From Oligoflexus tunisiensis (lineage in GTDB: Bacteria > Bdellovibrionota_B > Oligoflexia > Oligoflexales > Oligoflexaceae), in NCBI RefSeq assembly GCF_001748245.1, contig NZ_BDFO01000001.1, positions 6,849,346 through 6,913,345 of the forward strand: a stretch of 64,000 nucleotides of DNA, given 5' to 3'. The stretch's first letter is position 1; the number at the start of each line of letters is the position of its first letter. Positions 49,702 through 57,985 of the stretch are shown in pieces. The notes below the pieces were generated by a model that was given only the letters and a program-made list of their open reading frames with translations, was not told the origin of the DNA and ran no database searches. A program made the translations under genes and the position numbers.

Positions 49702-52700
49702 ATGCTGCGCTACTCTTTGTTCATTGGGATCGTGCTGCTCAACCAGCTCCTGTCATCCTGTCAGAAGTTTCAAGAAAACTTCGAGGCTGTCGCCATACGT
49801 TGCGGTGTGGAACCGAATACGATCGATCGCAATCGCAAAGCCTATGCCCTGATCCTGGAATCAGGAGAAAGACCGACGGACTTGATACTGTCCGGTGTGA
49901 AGGCGCGCTTCGTCGATCCTGAGAAAAACATTGAGCCGCTTCACGTCACGCCCAAAGGCTGCCTTCTGGCTCCGAACGAAACCGGACTGATTCAGGTGCT
50001 TGCTCCTGATGCCGGCCTCCATATTGCGGCCCCTGTGACGGCCGATGCGTCGCGGGATGCGGCCGAACTCGTCCTTAGAAAAAAGATCAGCGTCGATATC
50101 CAGCTCCTTTGTCCCAAGGACGGACTCCATTCCCAAGGTGATCTGAATTCACCCCTTCAGATCAATGCTCAAGGCAGTCTGGAATCGATTGAAGTCCAGC
50201 TGCAGGCTGGGAACCTGCTCCTGCTGGATAAACCCTATGGTCTTTCTGAGTTGACACAACCAGCCAATCTTTTGCCGCCTTCACTCCCGGAAGGGGTTTA
50301 CCCACTTAAGCTCAGTTATCGCAATTCCATGGAGGCCTGGGATCAGGAGCTTTCCTCCCAGGCGGAATGTCCCCTTTATATTCAAAGAAAGCCGCCCGAA
50401 GTCCAGGGTCTGAGCTATGCCCGCGGCATCACGAATCAACCCTTTGCTGTGAAAAAGGGCGAACGTCTGCCCTGGTATGCGGAATCGCCGATTCGCTATG
50501 AATTACGCTTCTGTCGGGAAGAGCTGGCCGCGGATGAGGATCTCCTGCCGACTCTCCCAGTCGCCTGCGCCCCCAGCTCACGTTGTTTGGACGAAAAAAA
50601 CTTTGAACCCATCGAACAAAAACGCACCGACACAACCGGCCTTTTCCATTACTTCGTTTACGCCGAAGATCGCGCGGGCAATCGCTCGCCCACCTTTTGC
50701 GAACGACTCGCTGTCTCCGATTCGGCGCCGCGTTTGGATGTGTCCTGGAAAAATCCTTCCTGGAATATTCCTTTGAGTGTGATGGAATATGCGGCCGTGG
50801 ACGTCGAAGCGGTGGCGGCGGTTTCGCATCCGGAGCTTTCCGATGCACGACTCTTACAGGATCTGGAATGCAAGGTGGATTTCCGTGTGAACGGCCAGCT
50901 GACCCTGCCCGGCAAGGACGTGATTTGCACGGGCGAGTCCTGCGCGGGGCAGACGCTGGGTGACTATAGAAAATGCGGCCCCAACATTCGTTTTTCCCTG
51001 AGTCAGTTTTGGGCCAACCAAAAAGCGCAGCGCATGGAAATGAGGGTCCACGTTCGCAGTTCGGATCAGGCGGGTCAGGTGGAAGAGGCCACCCGTTCCC
51101 TGTGGATCTATCCGGAGCGCTTCATGCCCCTTCCCATGGCGCTTCCAGAACACGTGCCCAGCGCGATTTATCGAGCCAGGGATGATCAGATTTTTGTGAT
51201 GGCAAGCCCGGGCTTTTATCGATGGAACGAAGGCAGCCAAAACTGGGATAGCGCTGAGCTGCCCACCCCGACGGATGTCTCGCGCCTCTGGAGCGTCCAG
51301 GATAAAAGCCGCGATATATTTGTCGTATGGAAAAGCGCTGAAAGCCATGGGGCTGCCGTATGGAAGGAAGGGAAATGGGAGCAGATTGCGGATGATCCTG
51401 TTCTCGAGAGTTGCCGTTTTGAGATGAGGGCGCACCATGCCTCCGGATTTTGGTGTCAGGGTTTAACAGGCGACGCCAGGCTTTGGCAGAATGAGCAATG
51501 GCAGCGCCTGGACCATCCAAAGTCCTGCCGTATCACGACCGTGGCTGGCCACCAGTCTGAGGTGATCAGTTGTCATGAAGGACCCATTTATCAGCGCCAG
51601 GCGGATGGAACGTGGGAGGCTCTTCCGCGAAGTCCAGTTTCCCAGAACGACATCGTCCTGGATTACAAAAAGCGGGTGTGGGTGCTCGGCCGTGCTTTGC
51701 CGGACTCCACTCTGTGGGATGGTGTGGCCTTCTTCGAAAATGGCAGCTGGCGCCTGGTGGAAGCTCGACCGCGGCTGACGCCTCTTCGGGCCTATTCCAC
51801 GCTTCAGTTGGATGAACACGGTTTGGTTACCTATAACGATGCCACCTGGGATGAATCAACGCAAAACTGGATACGATCCGATCGGCTGATAAAAGCATTT
51901 CCCGACTCGGCAACCACGGCCATGGGTGATGCCCATTTTACCAGTCATGGATTTGGCTTCTGGACCGCCAGTGATACGTTTCACTACTTTCCACTGGGGA
52001 GTTTTTCCATTACCGCATTTGATCGCAAGATCATAACGGATGGGAAGGGCCGACGCTGGTTTCTGACACTACCGAATACGGAAGGCAAGCGCTCGATCCA
52101 CCGTATTGATCCTGTCGCGTGGCACAGCTATCGCGAGGAAGCCGGCATCAAGGATGGTCAGACCTATTCGCAGGTCACCTCATTCCGATTCAACACCGAA
52201 GGATTGCCGGAATTCCTGTTCTCGCACGGTGGCCTGATGCGGGGGACGTCCGATCAGGGTTGGCTCAAGGCGTTCCCTGATACGATAGGCGATGGTTCCG
52301 TCCTGGCGGAAACGCTGGTGGATGGTCAGGGTCGCACCTATGGTCATAATTGGAGGCGACTCTACGCGATCACGGCGGAAGGTTCATTCAAGCTCCTCCA
52401 TACGTTTCCCAGCACCCCGGAATTCGCGCTGTATCCTGATGTCCAGGGTCGCATCTGGGCCCATGCCACTGGTTCGCGGGATGTCTGGATTCTGGACGGA
52501 GATGCGATGATTCCCGTCCCCTTGCCGGAAAACTTCAAGGTCGAAGTCAATATTCGCTGGTATTTCCTTCCCGATCGAATTTTGGTGAGCAACGGCGGGA
52601 ATTTTCTCCGTTGGAATGAGACGACCCGGACCTGGGAGGAAAGAAGCTGGATGGAGGAAAGACTTCCCGGCACGTCACGCTTCTTGCGGCAGGTGGGTCC

Positions 52701-53037
52701 CGATCACCTCCTGACCCAGGCTTCGAGCGGTTCACCGCTGCGCCTTTATACGAATAACGGGCGTGACCTGGAAATCATTCCGAAACCGCCGGCTGATGCC
52801 CAGAACGGCCGCTATCATTATACCAGGCTCGGTCTGATGTTCCTGTCCTTTGGGAAGGGCGTTCATGTTTACCGTGATAAGAAATGGGTCACGCTTTTGA
52901 CTCCAGAGGAAATTCGTCCAAGGATGGAATCGGATGAGCCGGTTGGATTTTTGGATCTTGCGCTGGACCCTTATCAAAGGCTGTGGGTCCAGGGAAGCAA
53001 CTTCAAACTCCTGCGGCTTGACCTGAACCTGGACTAA
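49702..53037 (+). CDS. Giant beta-propeller lipoprotein
   Basis: An 1111-residue lipoprotein. ATG 49702 (AGGAG at 5 nt) starts the signal MLRYSLFIGIVLLNQLLSSC (C20); the frame before it lacks any signal. Residues about 25-460 are beta-rich with scattered cysteines and look like several Ig-like or beta-sandwich modules (LAPNETGLIQVLAPDAGLHI; YFVYAEDRAGNRSPTFCERLAVSD, the latter typical of bacterial Ig-like stretches). Residues about 470-1111 are a run of ligand-sensor/regulatory-propeller blades with W and G spaced every 40-50 residues (FYRWNEGSQNWDSAELP; LLRLDL at the end). Propellers of this kind bind ligands or proteins outside the cell. Partner in the second gene set of the divergent locus. 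Confidence 0.75.
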   Translation: MLRYSLFIGIVLLNQLLSSCQKFQENFEAVAIRCGVEPNTIDRNRKAYALILESGERPTDLILSGVKARFVDPEKNIEPLHVTPKGCLLAPNETGLIQVLAPDAGLHIAAPVTADASRDAAELVLRKKISVDIQLLCPKDGLHSQGDLNSPLQINAQGSLESIEVQLQAGNLLLLDKPYGLSELTQPANLLPPSLPEGVYPLKLSYRNSMEAWDQELSSQAECPLYIQRKPPEVQGLSYARGITNQPFAVKKGERLPWYAESPIRYELRFCREELAADEDLLPTLPVACAPSSRCLDEKNFEPIEQKRTDTTGLFHYFVYAEDRAGNRSPTFCERLAVSDSAPRLDVSWKNPSWNIPLSVMEYAAVDVEAVAAVSHPELSDARLLQDLECKVDFRVNGQLTLPGKDVICTGESCAGQTLGDYRKCGPNIRFSLSQFWANQKAQRMEMRVHVRSSDQAGQVEEATRSLWIYPERFMPLPMALPEHVPSAIYRARDDQIFVMASPGFYRWNEGSQNWDSAELPTPTDVSRLWSVQDKSRDIFVVWKSAESHGAAVWKEGKWEQIADDPVLESCRFEMRAHHASGFWCQGLTGDARLWQNEQWQRLDHPKSCRITTVAGHQSEVISCHEGPIYQRQADGTWEALPRSPVSQNDIVLDYKKRVWVLGRALPDSTLWDGVAFFENGSWRLVEARPRLTPLRAYSTLQLDEHGLVTYNDATWDESTQNWIRSDRLIKAFPDSATTAMGDAHFTSHGFGFWTASDTFHYFPLGSFSITAFDRKIITDGKGRRWFLTLPNTEGKRSIHRIDPVAWHSYREEAGIKDGQTYSQVTSFRFNTEGLPEFLFSHGGLMRGTSDQGWLKAFPDTIGDGSVLAETLVDGQGRTYGHNWRRLYAITAEGSFKLLHTFPSTPEFALYPDVQGRIWAHATGSRDVWILDGDAMIPVPLPENFKVEVNIRWYFLPDRILVSNGGNFLRWNETTRTWEERSWMEERLPGTSRFLRQVGPDHLLTQASSGSPLRLYTNNGRDLEIIPKPPADAQNGRYHYTRLGLMFLSFGKGVHVYRDKKWVTLLTPEEIRPRMESDEPVGFLDLALDPYQRLWVQGSNFKLLRLDLNLD

Positions 53038-53051
53038 GGAGCGCGGCTCAC

Positions 53052-53975
53052 TCACTCCCGACTTAAAGCCGCCCGCACCGCGTTCTCTTTCAAATCCGGC
53101 GCCAGGTTCTCAATGAACCGGTAAGCAAAATCCCGCAGGTAGTGCCCACGCCGCAGCCCGATTTTGGTGACGCTGCGTTCAAAGATGTGACTCGTATCCA
53201 AAAGCCGCAGCCCATGATCACGCCCTGGGTTGAAAGCCATGGAAGCAATAATGCCAATGCCCAAACCAACTTCCACATAGGTCTTGATCACATCGGCATC
53301 AATCGCCGACAGCACAATATCCGGTGTCATACCCACCGCCGCAAACGCCGCATCAATCTGATAGCGCCCGGTGAACCCTTCCTGATAGGTGATGATCGGA
53401 TACTCAGCGAGCGCTTCAACCGTCAGCCGCTCCACCTGTCCAAGGGGATGCCCCACCGGCACGATCACCCCGTGATGCCACCCATAGCAGGGGAAGGTGA
53501 CAATCTCCGGAACCGCATCCAGCCCCTCGGTGGCAATCGCAAAATCCGCCTCACCACTCACGACCATCGCCGCGATTTCCCGGGGACTGCCCTGATGAAG
53601 GCCCAATTGAACTTTCGGATAGCTTCGCTTGAAATTTTTGATGACATCCGGCAGAGCATAACGCGCCTGCGTATGCGTCGTGGCAATCAGCAAATGCCCC
53701 TGATCCCGGCTGGCAAACTGATCCGCAATGCGCTTCAGATTCTGCGCATCGACCAGGATACGTTCCACCACTTCCGCCAGTTCACGCCCGGCCGGCGTCA
53801 ACCCCAGAAGCCGCTTGCCGCGTCGCACAAAAATTTCAATCCCGAGCTCATCCTCAAGATCCTTGATGTGCCGGCTGACCCCAGGTTGTGAGGTGTAGAG
53901 AGCAGCCGCCACATCGGTCAGGTTAAAATCCCGGCGAATGGTTTCCCGAACAATGCGAAGCTGCTGAAAGTTCAT
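53052..53975 (-). CDS. cysB: CysB-type LysR regulator of sulfur assimilation
   Basis: A 307-residue LysR regulator. The N-terminal helix-turn-helix is LTDVAAALYTSQPGVSRHIKDLEDELG; the effector domain carries the CysB sulfate-site signature ATTHTQARYALP (Thr residues matching CysB T100/T102). CysB senses sulfate, N-acetylserine or thiosulfate and activates cys genes. It is the last gene of the sbp-cysTWA-cysB operon, 23 bp after cysA, an order seen in other proteobacteria. A perfect inverted repeat upstream of sbp is a candidate binding site. Confidence 0.93.
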   Translation of the reverse strand: MNFQQLRIVRETIRRDFNLTDVAAALYTSQPGVSRHIKDLEDELGIEIFVRRGKRLLGLTPAGRELAEVVERILVDAQNLKRIADQFASRDQGHLLIATTHTQARYALPDVIKNFKRSYPKVQLGLHQGSPREIAAMVVSGEADFAIATEGLDAVPEIVTFPCYGWHHGVIVPVGHPLGQVERLTVEALAEYPIITYQEGFTGRYQIDAAFAAVGMTPDIVLSAIDADVIKTYVEVGLGIGIIASMAFNPGRDHGLRLLDTSHIFERSVTKIGLRRGHYLRDFAYRFIENLAPDLKENAVRAALSRE

Positions 53976-53998
53976 GGCTGGCGGTCCGTCCTGAAAGG

Positions 53999-55021
53999 CT
54001 ATGATTCCTGGCTGGCCAGGCGCTGAAAGTCTTTATACGCCTTGATTTTCCAGGACACAAGCTGGCCGCGATGCCAGCCGAAACCATCCCAACGATCGCG
54101 AGGGATTTCCGCCCGCAAAGGCCCGGAAAAATTCGGATCAATAGCCTCAAGATCGACCTGAATCACAGCCCCCCGTGGCACCACCGATGTGATGGCCGCC
54201 TGGGGTGAGCCGCTAACTGCAGGAAATAGTTCCAGATCATGCGCCCGCACAAAAATCCTCCCGTCCCGCCCCTTCTGAACAAGACGGGCTGGAAGTTCAT
54301 TCACCGAGCCCAGGTAATTCATCGCAAAAAAGCTCTCCGGCTCCCGGTAAAGGTGATCCGGTTGCCCGATCTGCTCAATAACGCCCTGATTTAAAAGCAT
54401 AATGCGATCCGAAAGCGCCAGCGCTTCATCCTGATCATGGGTCACCAGCAGACAGGTGATCCCCAGCTCCTTTTGCAGTTTTCGCAGCTGTTCCCGCAGA
54501 TCCTGCCGCACATGAACATCGAGCGCGCCGAAGGGTTCATCCAGGAGCAGCACCCGCGGTTCAATCGCCAGGGCGCGGGCCACGGCCACCCTTTGTTTTT
54601 GCCCACCGGACAGCTGTTGGGGATAGCGATCAGCCAACGGACCGAGCTGAACCAGACCCAATAGATCATGAACCCGCTTCGCAATTTTTCCCTCCGGCAT
54701 CCGGCTGCGGCGGGAGCGCATGCGCAAACCAAAGGCCACATTATCAAAGACACTGAGATGCGGAAACAGCGCGTAATGCTGGAAGACAAAGCCCACACGG
54801 CGTTCCTGAATCGTCCACTGGGCAGCATCGAAACCGTCAAACAGCACGGATCCATGATCAGCATGCTCAAGACCGGCAATAATACGAAGCAGCGTCGTCT
54901 TCCCACAACCTGAAGGACCCAGCAGCGTAACGAATTCACCCGGCTCGATCTCACAGCTCACGCCACGCAGAACCGGAGTGGTGCCAAAAGCCTTTTCAAT
55001 CTGCCGAAGGGAGATCCTCAT
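53999..55021 (-). CDS. cysA: Sulfate/thiosulfate ABC importer ATPase
   Basis: A 340-residue ATPase: Walker A GPSGCGKTT (35-43), signature LSGGQKQRVAVARAL, Walker B VLLLDEPFGALD, switch VTHDQDEAL. The C-terminal 100 residues form the regulatory TOBE-like extension (RIFVRAHDLELFP) typical of CysA/PotA/MalK-type subunits. It starts 1 bp before the cysW stop region ends (55021/55022 adjacent), so translation is coupled. Supplies energy for sulfate or thiosulfate uptake. Confidence 0.95.
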   Translation of the reverse strand: MRISLRQIEKAFGTTPVLRGVSCEIEPGEFVTLLGPSGCGKTTLLRIIAGLEHADHGSVLFDGFDAAQWTIQERRVGFVFQHYALFPHLSVFDNVAFGLRMRSRRSRMPEGKIAKRVHDLLGLVQLGPLADRYPQQLSGGQKQRVAVARALAIEPRVLLLDEPFGALDVHVRQDLREQLRKLQKELGITCLLVTHDQDEALALSDRIMLLNQGVIEQIGQPDHLYREPESFFAMNYLGSVNELPARLVQKGRDGRIFVRAHDLELFPAVSGSPQAAITSVVPRGAVIQVDLEAIDPNFSGPLRAEIPRDRWDGFGWHRGQLVSWKIKAYKDFQRLASQES

Positions 55022-55903
55022 TCAATGCTCCGATACTGTCACGCTGTGCTTGACGGCCACGCGTTTGATCACAAGAGTTATGAGAGCCAGAACCGCGAGA
55101 ACGGAGGCTGCCGCAAAAGCCGCGGTAAACTGATATTCGTTGTAAAGGATTTCCACCAGCAGCGGCAGGGTATTCGTCTCGCCCCGGATATGCCCGGACA
55201 CGACCGAAACCGCACCGAATTCACCCATGACCCTGGCATTGCAAAGAATCACGCCATGAATCAAGGCCCACTTCATCTGCGGAAGGCTGATATAACGAAA
55301 GGTCTGCCAGCCGCTTGCGCCCAGCATCACCGCCGATTCCTCCTGCTCCTGACCCTGCGCCTCGAGGAGCGGCAGAACCTCCCGGGCCACATAAGGCAAG
55401 GTCACGAAAAGGCTGCTGAGCCAGATCCCGGGCAGGGCAAAAATAATGCGGATATCGTGTTCGAGGAGCCAGGGTCCCAGAACACTCTGAGCCCCAAACA
55501 GCAGGACAAAAACCAGACCGGCCACCACCGGAGAAACGGAAAGCGGAAGATCAATCAGAGTCATCAGAAGCGCACGGCCCGGAAAGCGAAACTTGCCAAG
55601 ACACCAGGCGGCCGCAATGCCGAACGCGGCGTTGAATGGCACCACCAGAATCGCCAGGAGAAGGGTCAACTGCATGGCCTCAAGGGCTTCCGCTTCCAGG
55701 AGCGATTCCGCATAAAACGTCAACCCTTTGCTGAACGCTTCCATCATCACTGTGACCAGCGGCAGAAGCAGAATCACCGTAAAATAAGTCAAAGCGATAA
55801 GGATCAATCCCGCCGGCACCAGCTTGCGTGCTGATAAAGCCAGCGTCTTGCGGACCGGAAGAACAGCCGTCGGCAGAACAAGTGTGGATGCGGTATCACT
55901 CAT
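55022..55903 (-). CDS. cysW: Sulfate/thiosulfate ABC importer permease CysW
   Basis: A 293-residue permease with six membrane segments. The inner-membrane EAA loop is visible as EESAVMLGASGWQTFRYISLPQMKWALIHG, and the stretch ARVMGEFGAVSVVSGHIRGETNTLPLLVEILYNEY is typical of CysW. Together with CysT it forms the channel. The 3-bp gap to cysT and adjacency to cysA show a tight operon. Confidence 0.94.
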   Translation of the reverse strand: MSDTASTLVLPTAVLPVRKTLALSARKLVPAGLILIALTYFTVILLLPLVTVMMEAFSKGLTFYAESLLEAEALEAMQLTLLLAILVVPFNAAFGIAAAWCLGKFRFPGRALLMTLIDLPLSVSPVVAGLVFVLLFGAQSVLGPWLLEHDIRIIFALPGIWLSSLFVTLPYVAREVLPLLEAQGQEQEESAVMLGASGWQTFRYISLPQMKWALIHGVILCNARVMGEFGAVSVVSGHIRGETNTLPLLVEILYNEYQFTAAFAAASVLAVLALITLVIKRVAVKHSVTVSEH

Positions 55904-55906
55904 GAT

Positions 55907-56746
55907 TTACACCAAAGGTTGTCGAAAGCGTTGCAACCGCGCCTGTAGATAATTGATCGCGGTCAAGAGGATGATCGAAATACCCAAAAGGACCAGAGCA
56001 ATCGCTGTGGCCCCGGCGTAATCGTACTGTTCCAGTTTGCTGATGATGAGCAGCGGCGCAATCTCCGAAACCATGGGAACATTGCCTGCGATAAAAATCA
56101 CAGAACCATACTCCCCCACCGCACGCCCAAAGGCGAGAGCCGCACCCGTGACGATGGCCGGCAAAAGCTGAGGCAGCAAAACATAGCGGAAATTCTGCCA
56201 CGAGGAAGCGCCCAGGGTGGCTCCGGCCTCTTCATGCGCCTTTTCCAAATCCTGCAAAACAGGCTGCACCGTGCGCACCAGAAAAGGAATGCCAACAAAA
56301 ATCAAGGCAATGAAGACCCCGGTCGGTGTAAACGCCACGGGCCAGCCCAGGCTCTGCGTCAGGCGTCCCAACACTCCATGTTCACTATAAACGGCCGTCA
56401 GGGCCAGACCGGCCACCGCCGTCGGCAGGGCCACCGGCAGATCCACCAGGGCATCCACGAGCGAACGTCCCGGAAATTGATAACGGATCAAGACCCAGGC
56501 CAGCAGGGTTCCAAAGACCGCATTCACCAAAGCCGCGGCCAGCGCGGCCCCAACACTGAGTCGCACCGCAGCGAGAACCCGCGGCGCACTGATGGTTTGC
56601 CAAAGTTGATCCCAGCTCAGAGTCGAAGTTTTGAAGACAAGGCCCGCCAGCGGAATCACGACCATCAGTACCAAATAGAAAAGAGTGACGCCCAGGGTCA
56701 GCCGAAACCCAGGAACGATGGACCGTTTTCCAGCCAGGCTTGTCAT
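55907..56746 (-). CDS. cysT: Sulfate/thiosulfate ABC importer permease CysT
   Basis: A 279-residue permease, also called CysU. Six hydrophobic segments; the EAA loop is EEAGATLGASSWQNFRYVLLPQLLPAIVTG and the family signature RAVGEYGSVIFIAGNVPMVSEIAPLLIISKLEQYDYAGATAIA is clear. Its start is 2 bp from the sbp stop. Pairs with CysW. Confidence 0.94.
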   Translation of the reverse strand: MTSLAGKRSIVPGFRLTLGVTLFYLVLMVVIPLAGLVFKTSTLSWDQLWQTISAPRVLAAVRLSVGAALAAALVNAVFGTLLAWVLIRYQFPGRSLVDALVDLPVALPTAVAGLALTAVYSEHGVLGRLTQSLGWPVAFTPTGVFIALIFVGIPFLVRTVQPVLQDLEKAHEEAGATLGASSWQNFRYVLLPQLLPAIVTGAALAFGRAVGEYGSVIFIAGNVPMVSEIAPLLIISKLEQYDYAGATAIALVLLGISIILLTAINYLQARLQRFRQPLV

Positions 56747-56748
56747 GA

Positions 56749-57750
56749 TCAGCTGCTCACGCCGTGGATTTGATCAAAGGTGCCGCCATCACTGAAGTGC
56801 TTTTTCTGGGCGGCCCGCCAACCGCCGAAGAGTTCATCAATGGTAAAGAGCTGGATGGGTTTGAAAAGCGCCTCATGCTTTTTCAAAACGGCGGCCGATC
56901 GCGGCCGAAAGCCATGCTGTGCGACAATGTCCTGGGCTTTCTCAGTGTAAAGAAACTGAAGGTAGGCTTCCGCCTGCTTGCGCGTCCCTTTTTTATCCAC
57001 AACCTTATCCACAACCGCCACGGATGGTTCCGCAAGGATGGAAACACTGGGCACCACCAGCTCAAACCGATCCTTCCCCAATTCCCTGAGGGCCAGAAAT
57101 GCTTCATTTTCCCAGGTCAGCAGCACATCCCCTATGCGCCGTTCCGCAAAGGTCGTGGTGGCTCCTCGCGCGCCGGCATCGAGCACCTTCACATTGTGAT
57201 AAAGCGCACGCACAAACTCCCGGGCCTTGGCTTCATTGCCACCGGGCTGCTTCAGGGCATAACCCCAGGCGGCCAGATAATTCCAGCGGGCCCCGCCACT
57301 CGTCTTCGGATTCGGCGTGATCACCTGGACGCCGGGTTGGATCAGATCTTTCCAGTCCTTGATGCCTTTGGGATTTCCCTTCCGCACCAGAAACACAATG
57401 GTCGAGGTGTAAGGCGCGGATTGACTGCCAAGCCTTTTTTGCCAATCGGCTGCCATGAGCCCGCGATCCGCCAGGGCATCCAGGTCATAGGACAGGGCCA
57501 GGGTCGCCACATCCGCGTCCAGACCGTCCAGGATGGCTCGCGCCTGCTTGCCCGATCCGCCATGCGATTGGCGTATCTCGAGGCTTTCCCCTGTCATGGA
57601 CTTCCAATGAGCGATGAACTCACGATTGATGTCCTTATACAGCTCACGCGTGGGATCGTAGGATACGTTCAGCAGGGGTTTGCCCTCCGCCAGACCGGAA
57701 ATGAGCAGCCAGGTGGCGAGAAAACCTGTAAGGTAACGGCGCAGGCGCAT
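56749..57750 (-). CDS. sbp: Periplasmic sulfate-binding protein
   Basis: A 333-residue binding protein. ATG 57750 (GGGAGG at 6 nt) starts a signal peptide MRLRRYLTGFLATWLLISGLAEG; the longer frame to 57918 is rejected. Mature start LLNVSYDPTRELYKDINREF and the sulfate-site motif SHGGSGKQARAILDGLDADVATLALSYD match Sbp; the last part VVDKKGTRKQAEAYLQFLYTEKAQ is typical. It delivers sulfate or thiosulfate to CysTW. First gene of the operon under the inverted repeat at 57816-57832. Confidence 0.95.
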   Translation of the reverse strand: MRLRRYLTGFLATWLLISGLAEGKPLLNVSYDPTRELYKDINREFIAHWKSMTGESLEIRQSHGGSGKQARAILDGLDADVATLALSYDLDALADRGLMAADWQKRLGSQSAPYTSTIVFLVRKGNPKGIKDWKDLIQPGVQVITPNPKTSGGARWNYLAAWGYALKQPGGNEAKAREFVRALYHNVKVLDAGARGATTTFAERRIGDVLLTWENEAFLALRELGKDRFELVVPSVSILAEPSVAVVDKVVDKKGTRKQAEAYLQFLYTEKAQDIVAQHGFRPRSAAVLKKHEALFKPIQLFTIDELFGGWRAAQKKHFSDGGTFDQIHGVSS

Positions 57751-57815
57751 GGCATCCTCCCTTGTGTCAGGAGGCATGCTAACGACCCGGCCCCCAGCAC
57801 GGAACGAAGTATTTC

Positions 57816-57832
57816 TTGGAAGCTTATTCCAA
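57816..57832. promoter_or_regulatory. Candidate CysB binding site (TTGGAA-N5-TTCCAA)
   Basis: A perfect 6-bp inverted repeat TTGGAA-GCTTA-TTCCAA, 66 bp upstream of the sbp start and in the divergent gap with dnaE. LysR regulators bind T-N11-A dyads of this shape. No other match to this repeat was noticed in the window. Confidence 0.55.
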
Positions 57833-57985
57833 ATCCGGATATGACCTGGCGGTAGCCCGTCATCAAGCCACACCAACCGGGTCTGGCCGTTCCTGCGCCT
57901 TGCTGTACGGACCCACACAGGTATAATCGGAGGTCGTTTTAGCTGAATTCAGCTCCTCCTACGCCTTCATTCCGAGGAAAGCCCA

